A model generated the notes under the pieces. The model was given only the letters and a program-made list of their open reading frames with translations. It was not told the DNA's origin and did no database searches. A stretch of 64,000 nucleotides of DNA from Cohnella xylanilytica (lineage in GTDB: Bacteria; Bacillota; Bacilli; Paenibacillales; Paenibacillaceae): contig NZ_JACJVR010000064.1 of assembly GCF_014212175.1 (NCBI RefSeq), positions 78,701 through 142,700 of the forward strand. The letters are read 5' to 3'. The translations under genes were made by a program, and so were the position numbers. Positions 56,153 to 64,000 of this stretch are shown here, piece by piece (the first letter of the stretch is position 1; the number at the start of each line of letters is the position of its first letter).

Positions 56153-58204
56153 ATGACGACAGACTTGTTCGCTATCCCCGTAGAGAAACTCCGAGGCGTG
56201 AGCACCCAGAAGGCGGGGGAGCTTCACGCCTTGGGCATTTCATCGGTCGGGGATCTGATCGACTATTATCCGTTCCGGTACGAGGATTACCGGATCCGCG
56301 CGCTTCACGAGGTGAAGGACGGGGATAAGATCACGGTGCAGGGCACGATCTCTTCGGCGGCCTCCCTGCAGCGGTACGGCCGCACGGCCCGGCTGCTGTG
56401 CCGGGTCACCGTGGAAGGCCTCCTGATTACGGCCGTCTGGTTCAATCGGGCGTTCCTGAAGGATCAGCTCGAGCTCGGCCGGGAGATCACGATGACGGGC
56501 AAGTGGGATCAGCGCCGCAGGCAGCTGACGGTGGCGGAGTCGGAATTCCCGGACCGCGGGGGCGCCAAGACGGGGACGCTGCAGCCGGTCTATTCGGTCG
56601 GGGGCAGCCTGACCCAGGCCTGGATGCGCAAGAAGATCGACGAGGCGCTGAACCAGTACGGCGCGATGATCCCCGAGCTGCTGCCGGCGGAGCTGCTGAA
56701 CCGGCACGGGCTTATCCCGCGGCGCGAGGCGGTCATGCGGCTGCACCGGCCGGAGAACACGAAGGAGGGGCAGGAGGCCCGGCGCCGGATGGTGTACGAG
56801 GAGCTGTTCCTGTTCGAGCTGAAGCTGCAGGCCTACCGCGCGGCGAACCGGAAGCAGCCGGACGGCATCGCCCACCCGGTGAACAGCGAGGAGGTCCGCG
56901 CCTTTGTGGCGGCGCTGCCGTTCGAGCTGACCGACGCGCAGAAGCAGGTCATCAACGAGATTACGTACGATATGAAAAGACCGTATTCGATGAACCGCCT
57001 GCTCCAGGGCGACGTCGGCTCGGGCAAGACGGTCGTGTCCGCGGTCGCGCTGTACATGACCGTAAGGGCCGGCTACCAGGGAGCGCTTATGGTGCCGACG
57101 GAGATTCTCGCCGAGCAGCACGCCCGTTCGCTCGGCAAGCTGTTCGAGCCGTACGGCATTCAGGTGGGGCTGCTGACCGGCAGCCTGACCGACCGCAAGC
57201 GGAAGGACGTCCTGGCCGCGCTGCAGATGGGGCTGATCGACATCGTGATCGGCACCCACGCGCTTATCCAGGACGACGTCGTCTTCCGGCGGCTCGGGCT
57301 CGTCGTGACGGACGAGCAGCACCGGTTCGGGGTGAACCAGCGGAGCATCCTGCGCAAGAAGGGGCTGAACCCGGACGTGCTGTCCATGACGGCGACGCCG
57401 ATTCCGCGGACGCTCGCGATCACGGTGTTCGGAGACATGGACGTCTCCACGATCCAGGAGCGGCCGAAGGGGCGCAAGCCGATCAAGACGTATTGGGTGA
57501 AGCACGAGATGATGGACCGGGTGCTCGGGTTCATCCGGCGGGAGGCGGAGCTCGGCCACCAGACGTTCTTCATCTGCCCGCTCATCGAGGAATCCGAGAA
57601 GCTCGACGTGCAGAACGCCATCGATCTTCACGCCGAGCTGAGGCTGGCGATGCCGGAGCTTGCGATCGGGCTGCTGCACGGGCGGATGACGCCCGCGGAG
57701 AAGGACGAGGCGATGGGCGACTTCGCGGCCGGCAAGACGACCGTTCTCGTCTCCACGACGGTTATCGAGGTCGGGGTGGACGTGCCGAACGCGACGCTGA
57801 TGATCGTCATGGACGCCGAGCGGTTCGGGCTGTCCCAGCTGCACCAGCTGCGGGGAAGGGTAGGCCGGAGCGACCTTCAATCGTACTGCGTCCTGATCGC
57901 GGATCCGAAGACGGAGAACGGGCAGGAGCGGATGAAGGCGATGACGGATACCGACGACGGCTTCGAGATCGCCAGACGCGACCTGGAGCTGCGCGGGCCC
58001 GGGGAATTCTTCGGCACGAAGCAGAGCGGGGTGCCGGAGTTCAAGGTCGCCAACCTGATGGAGGATTTCGCCGTGCTGGAGCAGGCGAGGGACGACGCCG
58101 CCGAGCTGACGGCGCGGCCGGAGTTCTGGACGTCCCCCGGATACGAGGGGCTGCGAAGTTATCTGCGGCGGGAAACGACGCTCGAGGGCGAGCCGCTCGA
58201 TTGA
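56153..58204 (+). CDS. recG: ATP-dependent DNA helicase RecG
   Basis: Branch-migration helicase for stalled forks and Holliday junctions. It has 683 aa. N-terminal wedge/OB domain (about 10-160), Walker A LLQGDVGSGKTVVSA, DEQH box in VVTDEQHRFGVNQR, SMTATPIPRTLAI, and the RecG C-terminal QLHQLRGRVGRSDLQSYC with RRDLELRGPGEFFGTKQSG. 24 nt after fakB. In B. subtilis fapR-plsX follow; here a SpoVIF-like gene does. Confidence 0.97.
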   Translation: MTTDLFAIPVEKLRGVSTQKAGELHALGISSVGDLIDYYPFRYEDYRIRALHEVKDGDKITVQGTISSAASLQRYGRTARLLCRVTVEGLLITAVWFNRAFLKDQLELGREITMTGKWDQRRRQLTVAESEFPDRGGAKTGTLQPVYSVGGSLTQAWMRKKIDEALNQYGAMIPELLPAELLNRHGLIPRREAVMRLHRPENTKEGQEARRRMVYEELFLFELKLQAYRAANRKQPDGIAHPVNSEEVRAFVAALPFELTDAQKQVINEITYDMKRPYSMNRLLQGDVGSGKTVVSAVALYMTVRAGYQGALMVPTEILAEQHARSLGKLFEPYGIQVGLLTGSLTDRKRKDVLAALQMGLIDIVIGTHALIQDDVVFRRLGLVVTDEQHRFGVNQRSILRKKGLNPDVLSMTATPIPRTLAITVFGDMDVSTIQERPKGRKPIKTYWVKHEMMDRVLGFIRREAELGHQTFFICPLIEESEKLDVQNAIDLHAELRLAMPELAIGLLHGRMTPAEKDEAMGDFAAGKTTVLVSTTVIEVGVDVPNATLMIVMDAERFGLSQLHQLRGRVGRSDLQSYCVLIADPKTENGQERMKAMTDTDDGFEIARRDLELRGPGEFFGTKQSGVPEFKVANLMEDFAVLEQARDDAAELTARPEFWTSPGYEGLRSYLRRETTLEGEPLD

Positions 58205-58275
58205 TTTGGGGGTCATCATCCGTCCCGGTCCGGCATAGGATAATCGAGATTATGCCGAAGGGACGTGGGACGCTA

Positions 58276-58563
58276 ATGAGCTGGCAGAAATTCGGCATCA
58301 GGCCGGATCTCGTCGAGCGCGTCAAATTCAAGCTCAAGAATCCGTCGACCAAGGAGAAGTTCAAGCAGCTGCTCGACGGGGCGACCAAATACGATCTTCA
58401 AGACCGCGTCAAAGTCCGAAAGTGGGTGAAGTCGGCCTCGCGCATTCTGAACGAGCCGCTGACCGATATTCAGGAAGAGCAGATCGTCAGCTTCGTCATC
58501 GCGCAGAGGATCGATCCGAAGAACACGTTCCACCTGCTGAAGCTGTGGGCGATGTTCCGTTAG
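58276..58563 (+). CDS. Stage VI sporulation protein F-like protein
   Basis: A 95-aa soluble helical protein. The C-terminal 60 residues (DRVKVRKWVKSASRILNEPL...EEQIVSFVIAQRIDP) follow the SpoVIF/YjcC pattern of a helical repeat with a conserved IV..I motif; the N-terminus (MSWQKFGIRPDLVERVKFKL) fits too. In Bacillus SpoVIF is needed for late coat assembly. ATG 58276 has a weak ribosome site; ATG 58252 in frame is an alternative. Identification rests on remembered family pattern, so moderate certainty. Confidence 0.65.
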   Translation: MSWQKFGIRPDLVERVKFKLKNPSTKEKFKQLLDGATKYDLQDRVKVRKWVKSASRILNEPLTDIQEEQIVSFVIAQRIDPKNTFHLLKLWAMFR

Positions 58564-58587
58564 CGCTCCGTCCGGAGCGCTTTTTTC
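58562..58587. terminator. Terminator between convergent spoVIF-like and SRAP genes
   Basis: AGCGCTCCG (58562-58570) and CGGAGCGCT (58573-58581), then six T on the plus strand; overlaps the spoVIF-like stop. Confidence 0.88.
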
Positions 58588-58588
58588 T

Positions 58589-59263
58589 CTACCCGTTCGC
58601 CTTCTCCAGGCACGCCGGCACGTCGTTCGCCACGTTGCCGACGAGCCGCCCGACCTCGTACGCTTCCATCTCTTCCGCCGGATACGGCGCGAGAAGCCCG
58701 GCGAGCTTCGCCGGCTCCCGCACCCGGCGGTCGAGCCACAGGTCCTCGTCTTCCTTCCTCAGAATGACCGGCATCCGGTCGTGAATGTCCGCCATGAGCC
58801 GGTTCGGCTCCGTCGTCAGAACGGCGCACGTGTGCAGCCGGTCGCCGTCCGGCGACGTCCACGTCTCGTACAAGCCGGCGAGGCTGAACAGCCCGCCCCC
58901 GCGAAGCGTGATGCGGAACGGCCGGCTCGGCCCGCCCGCGATCTTCTTCCATTCGTAGAAGCCGTCGGCCGGGATCAGGCACCGCTTGGTCCGGTACGCG
59001 TTCCGGTAAGCGGGCCGCTCCTCCAGCGTCTCGGCGCGCGCGTTGATCATGCGATTGCCGATCTTCGGGTCGTCCGCCCAAGGCGGGACGAGCCCCCATC
59101 TCAGCATCCCCAGCCTGCGTCCCTCGGCGCCCGCGATCACGGCCGGCACCATCTGCCCCGGGGCGATATTGTAGCGCGGCTGGTACTCGGCGGACATGTT
59201 CTCGGCTTCGTACCGGGCCAGCAGCTCCTCGAGCGTCACCGTAATCGTATACCTTCCGCACAT
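58589..59263 (-). CDS. SRAP-family abasic-site protein (YedK/HMCES)
   Basis: SOS response-associated peptidase family; forms a protective thiazolidine crosslink with abasic sites in single-stranded DNA. It has 224 aa. The catalytic Cys2 directly after Met (MCGRYT), the PRYNIAPGQ segment, RWGLVPPWADDP, MINARAETLEERPAYR, KRCLIPADGFYEWK and the IHDRMPVIL His motif are all present. ATG 59263 behind GGAAGGAGAG puts Cys at position 2 as required; an upstream in-frame ATG would not. Confidence 0.96.
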   Translation of the reverse strand: MCGRYTITVTLEELLARYEAENMSAEYQPRYNIAPGQMVPAVIAGAEGRRLGMLRWGLVPPWADDPKIGNRMINARAETLEERPAYRNAYRTKRCLIPADGFYEWKKIAGGPSRPFRITLRGGGLFSLAGLYETWTSPDGDRLHTCAVLTTEPNRLMADIHDRMPVILRKEDEDLWLDRRVREPAKLAGLLAPYPAEEMEAYEVGRLVGNVANDVPACLEKANG

Positions 59264-59424
59264 CCCGCTTCTCTCCTTCCGAAGGACGGCCATTCCTTCC
59301 GTTTGGCTTCATTATACCGCATCTTCCCCCGCAAAAATGAGCGATTGACCTAGAGGATTGTCCAATCGACGGGACGAGGAAGGACATACGATGTATCATC
59401 TTCACGCAGAAGGAGGTGAACACG

Positions 59425-59856
59425 GTGGGCAGATTTTTGGATTTGCGGAGCTCGATGAACTCCAGCATCACCGGCGCTCCCAACACCCCCCTGACGACGA
59501 CTCCCGTGCTGTTCGGCGTTATCGGCCTGCAGACGGACAACGTCGCCAACAAAGTCATTACTCTCACCGGCATGGTGGGCATCAGCGACCCGATCGTCGG
59601 CAACACGTTCACCATCCAAATCCTCCGCGGCACGACGACCTACAGCCCGGCCAACGTTATCTACACCGCCACGTTGGGCGTTCGCGTGTCGTTATTCTCG
59701 GATATCTACACCTTCACCGCGCAAGACCTGCTTGCGCCCGCCGCGGCAGAAACGATTTACTCGGCGTTTATTTTCGGCGGCCCTCTGATCGTGCTGAGCG
59801 GGGTGCGTACCGGTCCCGAAGTGTTCTGGGGAATCGCGTCGCAAGGCGCGCCGTAA
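59425..59856 (+). CDS. Small beta-rich protein of unknown function
   Basis: A 143-aa protein starting at GTG 59425, 8 nt after AAGGAGG (GTG 59416 would overlap the ribosome site). No signal peptide or membrane helix. It is rich in Thr, Val, Ile and Gly, and its alternating pattern (TPVLFGVIGLQTDNV, KVITLTGMVGI, TFTIQILRGTT, VIYTATLGVRV, YTFTAQDLL) predicts a beta-sandwich like those of spore-surface or exosporium-type proteins. That it is a surface or spore-surface protein is inference. It lies immediately upstream of a glycosyltransferase cluster, which might modify it. Confidence 0.7.
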   Translation: MGRFLDLRSSMNSSITGAPNTPLTTTPVLFGVIGLQTDNVANKVITLTGMVGISDPIVGNTFTIQILRGTTTYSPANVIYTATLGVRVSLFSDIYTFTAQDLLAPAAAETIYSAFIFGGPLIVLSGVRTGPEVFWGIASQGAP

Positions 59857-59890
59857 TCGCGATAACGGGAATACGATTTTTTTTCGCGCC

Positions 59891-59930
59891 AAGCCGGCGG
59901 GGAACCTTCGGGGTTCTCCGCCGGCTTTTT
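59891..59930 (+). terminator. Terminator after the beta-rich protein gene
   Basis: AAGCCGGCGGGGAACC pairs with GGTTCTCCGCCGGCTT (one G-T) around a TTC/G loop, then five T. Confidence 0.9.
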
Positions 59931-60035
59931 GTCGCGTCGCAAGGCGGACGGCACGGTGCACCTGTCCAATCGGAACGTTCCCGCGCGGCATAGACTGGGA
60001 CAGAGTTTATTGTCTAAGGGCGAAGGAGGAGCGCC

Positions 60036-61124
60036 GTGATCACCGTCAGCTTGTGCATGATCGTCAAGAACGAGGAAGAGGTGCTGGCCCGATGTCTCGA
60101 CTCGGTCCGCGACCTGGTGGACGAGATCGTGATCGTGGATACCGGGTCGACCGACGGGACGAAGGAGATCGCTTCCCGTTACACCGATCGCATTTACGAT
60201 TTCGAATGGATTTACGATTTCGCGGCCGCCCGCAACTATTCGTTCTCGCTCGCGACCCAGGACTACATCCTGTGGCTGGACGCCGACGACCGGCTGCGGG
60301 AGAGAGACCGGAAGCTGTTCGCGTCGCTGAAGGAGACGCTCGACCCGGCGGTCGATTCGGTGGCGATGGAATATCACTTGCTGCTCGACGCGGAGGGCAA
60401 TCCGGCCGCGATGTCCCGGCGGAACCGGCTCGTCAAGCGCAGCCGGGGTTACCGGTGGCATAATCCGATCCACGAATATCTGGAAGTGAACGGCAACGTT
60501 TATTTGACCGACATCGCGGTGACCCACGACCGCAAGGGAAGCCATTCCGCGCGGAACCTCGACATCTTCCAGAGAATGATGGAGCGGGACGGAGGCTTGT
60601 TCGGCCGCAACCTGCTGTACTACGGCAACGAGCTGGCCGATTCGCAGAGATATGCGGAAGCGGCCGAGATTTACGAGAAGTTCCTGAGCCAGCCCGTCGA
60701 ATATTTCGAGGACCATCTGCTCGCCTGCTCGAAGCTGGCGGAATGCCGCCACCATCTCGGCGACATGGAAGGCAAGCTGCGTAGCCTCGTCCGGACGATG
60801 GAATACGACATTCCGCGCGCCGACTTCTGCTGCGCGATCGGCTACTGCTACCAGGACCGCGGGGAGATCCGGAAGGCGATCTTCTGGTACGAACTCGCCC
60901 TCCGGCTGGAGAAGCCGCTGCACCACTTCGGCATTCTGAACCTTATCTGCTGGACCTGGCTGCCGCATCTGCAGCTGTGCATCTGCTACGGACTGCTCGG
61001 AGAGCTGGAGAGAGCCTACGAGCACAACGAGAAGGCGCTGGAATTTTTGCCCCGCGACCCGAACCTGCTCTCCAACCGGGCCAAGCTTCTGGAAGCCATG
61101 GGGGAAGGGGGAGGGCCGGGTTGA
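60036..61124 (+). CDS. GT2-family glycosyltransferase with TPR-type C-terminus
   Basis: A 362-aa GT-A glycosyltransferase. N-terminal catalytic domain (1-about 195): SLCMIVKNEEEVLARCLDSV, VIVDTGSTDGT and the DXD motif in LWLDADDRL. The C-terminal 165 residues have tetratricopeptide-like helices (RYAEAAEIYEKFL, GEIRKAIFWYELAL, GELERAYEHNEKAL). This architecture matches bacterial transferases that glycosylate proteins or peptides (SunS-like) as well as surface polysaccharide enzymes. GTG start behind AAGGAGGAG. Overlaps the next gene by 4 nt (TTGA). Confidence 0.92.
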   Translation: MITVSLCMIVKNEEEVLARCLDSVRDLVDEIVIVDTGSTDGTKEIASRYTDRIYDFEWIYDFAAARNYSFSLATQDYILWLDADDRLRERDRKLFASLKETLDPAVDSVAMEYHLLLDAEGNPAAMSRRNRLVKRSRGYRWHNPIHEYLEVNGNVYLTDIAVTHDRKGSHSARNLDIFQRMMERDGGLFGRNLLYYGNELADSQRYAEAAEIYEKFLSQPVEYFEDHLLACSKLAECRHHLGDMEGKLRSLVRTMEYDIPRADFCCAIGYCYQDRGEIRKAIFWYELALRLEKPLHHFGILNLICWTWLPHLQLCICYGLLGELERAYEHNEKALEFLPRDPNLLSNRAKLLEAMGEGGGPG

Positions 61125-63397
61125 CCACGAGCATCGTCATCGTGACGCACAATCAGCTCGCCGTCACCAAGCGCTGCATCGAGAGCATTCGCCGGCATAC
61201 GGCCGAGGGCAGCTACGAGCTGATCGTCGTCGACAACGCTTCGGCGGACGGCACGGCGAAGTGGCTGAAGGAGCAGCCCGACGTCCGGCTCGTCGAGACG
61301 GGAACCAACGCGGGGTACGCCAGAGGGTGCAACGCGGGAGCGGCGGCCGCTTCGGGGGACCGCATCCTGCTTCTCAACAACGATACGGCGGTCACGCCCC
61401 GCTGGCTCGAGCAGCTGACGCGGGCGCTGGACAGCGGGGACGACGTCGCCGCCGTCGGGCCGGTCACGAACTACGCGGGATACGGGCAGACGGTGGAGGC
61501 GACGTACCGGACTCCGGAAGAGCTGGAGAGGTTCGCGGAGGCTTACAACGTATCGACCCCTTCCCTGTGGGAAGAGAGGCTGAAGCTGATCGGCTTCTGC
61601 CTGCTCGTCTCCCGCCGCGCCTGGGAGGCCGTAGGCCCTCTGGACGAGGCTTACGGCATCGGCAACTACGAGGACGACGACTGGTGCCTGCGCGCGCGGC
61701 GGTTCGGATACCGCCTGCTGCTGTGCAAGGATACGTTCGTTCACCACGAAGGAAGCGCGACGTTCCGGGACCGCCAGGAGCTGCACCGCAAGCTGATGCA
61801 CGACAACGCGATCGTGTTCCAGCGCAAGTGGGGGTTCCATCCGGCGATCGCCACCAACATCCGGACGGACGTGCTGGACTCGCTGGAGCCGGCCGTGAAG
61901 GGCAAGAAGGGCCTCAAGGTGCTGGAGATCAGCTGCGGCTGCGGGGGAACCCTGCTCGAGCTGCGCAACCGGCACCCGGACTTCCGGCTGTTCGGCTTCG
62001 AGGCGAACGACGCCGCCGCGGGAATCGCCCGCGGCATCGCCGAGAGAGTCTGGACGGCAGCGGATCCCTCGCTGTGGGACGAAGAAGGGGACGGCTACGA
62101 CGCCGTGCTGCTGCACGACGTCTTCCCGACCGCGCTGCCTTCCGAGGCGATGTCCGCGCTAGAGACGCTGCTGCGCCCGGGAGGGGTCGTCGTGGCGACG
62201 GTGCCGAACCGGCTGAACGCGGCCCACGTGAAGGCGTTCCTGTCCCCGGTCAGCCGGCTGAAGCCGGGATCGATGCTGTCGGAGGCCGAGACGAAGCGGC
62301 GGCTCGAGGAGCACGGCTATACCGACGTCGCCGTCGAGAAGCTGGCGGGGGAGATCGATGAGGAGGCGGTCGAGGCGCTGACGAAGATCGCGGGCCGCGA
62401 CCGGAAGGACGACTTCGCGGTGCTGTATTTCGTCGCGAGGGCCGTCCGGAGACAGGAGGAGGAGAACGCGTTGCCGCTGAACTTCCTGCGCAAGAAGACG
62501 CCGCCGGCCGCGGACGCCGCCCCGACGTCCGAAGCGGGCGGGAAGAAGGGGGCGGACGCGGATACGGGAGACGGGCCGGCCGGCGCCGGAGTCGCTCCGG
62601 GGGAGTCCCCGGCCGCGCCGCCGCCGATTCTCGCGGACCTCCCGGCGCCCCAGAACGACGCCGTCTTCACGGGCGAGCGTCTGATTCTCAACAACGCCGT
62701 GCTCGGCAGCCATCCCGACGTCTATGCGGAGCACGTCTACCGCTACCGGCTGGCGCAGCCGTACTGCGTCGGCAAGCGGGTGCTCGATGCCGCGAGCGGA
62801 TCGGGCTTCGGCACCCGCATGCTGAAGGACGCGGGAGCCGCGGAGGTCGAAGGCGTCGACATCGACGCCGAATCGGTGCGGCTCGCGAACCGGGATTACG
62901 CGGCCCCGGGAATCTCGTTCCGGGTCGGCGACGTCCTTCGGCTCCCGTTCCCGAACGAATCGTTCGACGTCGTCGTCACGTTCGAGACGATCGAGCACGT
63001 GCCCGACGGCGCGCAGTGGCTGCGCGAAGCCGCCCGCGTCCTGAAGCCCGGCGGCCGCCTGATCGTGTCCACTCCGAACCGCGAGGTAACCAACCCGGGC
63101 GTCCCGTTCGGCGGCAAGGTGTTCAATCCGTATCACTGCTTCGAATACTCGCTGAACGAATTCGTCGGGGAGCTGACGCTGCTCTACGACCTCGAAGGCG
63201 TGTACGGGCAGTCGTTCGTCGGCCCGAACGGAGCCGTGGCGCCCCAATGGGCGGACGTCGCCGCAGCCCTCGGGCCGGTTCCGACCGACATTCCGGGCAT
63301 GCATCCGGAGCACGCGAGGTACTTCGCCCCGGCGCCGCTCGGCCGCATGAAGAACGCGAAGCCGGCGTACGCGGTCGCCGTCTGCCGCAAAAAATAA
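61121..63397 (+). CDS. Fusion of GT2 glycosyltransferase with two SAM-methyltransferase domains
   Basis: A 758-aa protein from TTG 61121. Domains: GT2 rhamnosyl-transferase-like (1-245; VIVTHNQLAVTKRCIESI, VVDNASADGT, LLLNNDTAVTP, GNYEDDDWCLRAR); a first methyltransferase-like domain (about 262-430; VLEISCGCGGTLLEL, HDVFPTAL), divergent in motif I; an Ala/Pro/Gly linker (about 455-508); and a full class I methyltransferase (about 520-700; VLDAASGSGFGTRMLKDAGA, FDVVVTFETIEHV, LKPGGRLIVSTPN). It probably transfers and methylates a sugar in one polypeptide. Sugar and acceptor are unknown. Confidence 0.9.
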   Translation: MTTSIVIVTHNQLAVTKRCIESIRRHTAEGSYELIVVDNASADGTAKWLKEQPDVRLVETGTNAGYARGCNAGAAAASGDRILLLNNDTAVTPRWLEQLTRALDSGDDVAAVGPVTNYAGYGQTVEATYRTPEELERFAEAYNVSTPSLWEERLKLIGFCLLVSRRAWEAVGPLDEAYGIGNYEDDDWCLRARRFGYRLLLCKDTFVHHEGSATFRDRQELHRKLMHDNAIVFQRKWGFHPAIATNIRTDVLDSLEPAVKGKKGLKVLEISCGCGGTLLELRNRHPDFRLFGFEANDAAAGIARGIAERVWTAADPSLWDEEGDGYDAVLLHDVFPTALPSEAMSALETLLRPGGVVVATVPNRLNAAHVKAFLSPVSRLKPGSMLSEAETKRRLEEHGYTDVAVEKLAGEIDEEAVEALTKIAGRDRKDDFAVLYFVARAVRRQEEENALPLNFLRKKTPPAADAAPTSEAGGKKGADADTGDGPAGAGVAPGESPAAPPPILADLPAPQNDAVFTGERLILNNAVLGSHPDVYAEHVYRYRLAQPYCVGKRVLDAASGSGFGTRMLKDAGAAEVEGVDIDAESVRLANRDYAAPGISFRVGDVLRLPFPNESFDVVVTFETIEHVPDGAQWLREAARVLKPGGRLIVSTPNREVTNPGVPFGGKVFNPYHCFEYSLNEFVGELTLLYDLEGVYGQSFVGPNGAVAPQWADVAAALGPVPTDIPGMHPEHARYFAPAPLGRMKNAKPAYAVAVCRKK

Positions 63398-63434
63398 CGC
63401 AAACGCCGGCAAGCGGCGGACGGAGGTGTCTCGT

Positions 63435-64000
63435 ATGCCGGATCCATCGTTCTGGCGCGGCAAAAAGGTGTTCGTGACCGGCCATACCGGGTTCATGGGA
63501 AGCTGGCTGAGCCTGTGGCTCGCGGAGCTGGGCGCGGAGCTGTTCGGCTACGGCCTGGGGGAGCCGACCTCGCCCGCCCTCTATTCGCTCTGCGGGCTGG
63601 ATCGGGCGTTCCCCTCGGCGACCGGGGACATTCGCGACGGCGCGCGGCTGTCGGCGTCGATGGCCGCCTTCGGCCCGGACGTCGTCTTCCATCTGGCCGG
63701 GCAGCCGCATGTAGCCGCCGGCTACGAGCGGCCGGCGGAGACGTTCGAGGCGAACGCGGTCGGCACGGCGCGGACGCTGGACGCGGTATTGGCCTCCGGG
63801 ACGGTTCGGGCGGTCGTCGTCGTCACCTCGGACCGCTGCTACGCGGACCCGGAAGGCGGCGAGAGCTTGCGCGAGGGCGACCCGCTCGGCGGAGCGGACC
63901 CGTACTCGGCGAGCGCGGCCTGCGCGGAGCTCGTGGCGGCGGCGTACCGCCGCTCCTTCTTCGGCGCCGGGAGCGGGCGTCCGGCGGCCGTCGCGACGGC
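63435..64000 (+). CDS. CDP-glucose 4,6-dehydratase-like SDR (3' end outside window)
   Basis: The frame is open to the window end (188 codons shown). N-terminal NAD-binding site TGHTGFMGSW (15-24) and the RfbG-type sequence FWRGKKVFVTG, DIRD, HLAGQPHV, TSDRCYAD and DPYSASAACAELV match CDP-glucose 4,6-dehydratase. The catalytic motifs deviate: TSDK reads TSDR (Arg134), and Tyr157-x3-Lys reads Tyr157-S-A-S-Ala161, so the SDR lysine is missing. ATG 63435 has CGGAGGTG upstream. Part of the glycan cluster. Identity of fold is sure; activity is doubtful. Confidence 0.85.
   Translation, partial: MPDPSFWRGKKVFVTGHTGFMGSWLSLWLAELGAELFGYGLGEPTSPALYSLCGLDRAFPSATGDIRDGARLSASMAAFGPDVVFHLAGQPHVAAGYERPAETFEANAVGTARTLDAVLASGTVRAVVVVTSDRCYADPEGGESLREGDPLGGADPYSASAACAELVAAAYRRSFFGAGSGRPAAVAT

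Overview
The window is chromosomal DNA from an endospore-forming, GC-rich member of the Firmicutes, most likely Paenibacillaceae (Paenibacillus or Cohnella-like). Direct signs are SpoVM, a SpoVIF-like protein, YlbF/YlbG, RemA, FloT and FakA together with a high-GC, Bacillus-style gene content. Starts are often GTG or TTG behind strong AGGAGG-type ribosome binding sites. Genus is inference; no rRNA or tRNA gene was seen.

Layout. 1-4.7 kb: 3' end of tyrS, an 8-bp tandem array, a yuaF/nfeD-floT membrane-microdomain operon behind a SigW-like promoter, a 6-bp purine-rich array, a palindromic intergenic element, and rpsD on the minus strand. 4.9-15.9 kb: a GAF-GGDEF diguanylate cyclase, an orphan lipoprotein, an M29 aminopeptidase, an HPr-like protein without the active-site histidine, DedA, YlaN, a Cax-type Ca2+/H+ exchanger, an Asp23 protein, FtsW, YugN, an M20 hydrolase and a CBS-pair protein. 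16.0-19.8 kb: an XPB-type helicase translationally coupled to a large partner protein. 19.9-27.9 kb: ylbF-ylbG, an OmpR-type regulator with a very large hybrid kinase carrying its own HPt domain, an unrecognised 145-aa protein, a LysR regulator and a PHP phosphoesterase.

28-58.6 kb corresponds to the Bacillus ylo/prkC region: rqcH, a Ca2+ P-type ATPase (yloB), remA, gmk, rpoZ, coaBC, priA, def, fmt, rsmB, rlmN, prpC, prkC, rsgA, rpe, spoVM, rpmB, yloU, fakA, degV and recG. These genes link translation start and ribosome maturation, PASTA-kinase signalling, CoA synthesis, replication restart and fatty-acid kinase activity. Between yloB and remA the order is interrupted by a minus-strand cassette (gluconate-2-dehydrogenase-like small subunit, GMC oxidoreductase, tatC, tatA) and by dapF. 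thiN and the sdaA genes, which sit in this region in B. subtilis, are absent.

58.6-64 kb: an SRAP (YedK/HMCES) protein, a small beta-rich protein of unknown role, and the start of a sugar/glycosylation cluster: a GT2-TPR glycosyltransferase, a GT2-methyltransferase-methyltransferase fusion, and a CDP-glucose 4,6-dehydratase-like SDR cut by the window end that lacks the usual catalytic lysine.

The items most worth a second look are the XPB/partner pair, the Tat-plus-substrate cassette, the His-less HPr-like protein, the Lys-less dehydratase in the glycan cluster, and the several tandem-repeat arrays (8 bp, 6 bp, 51 bp).
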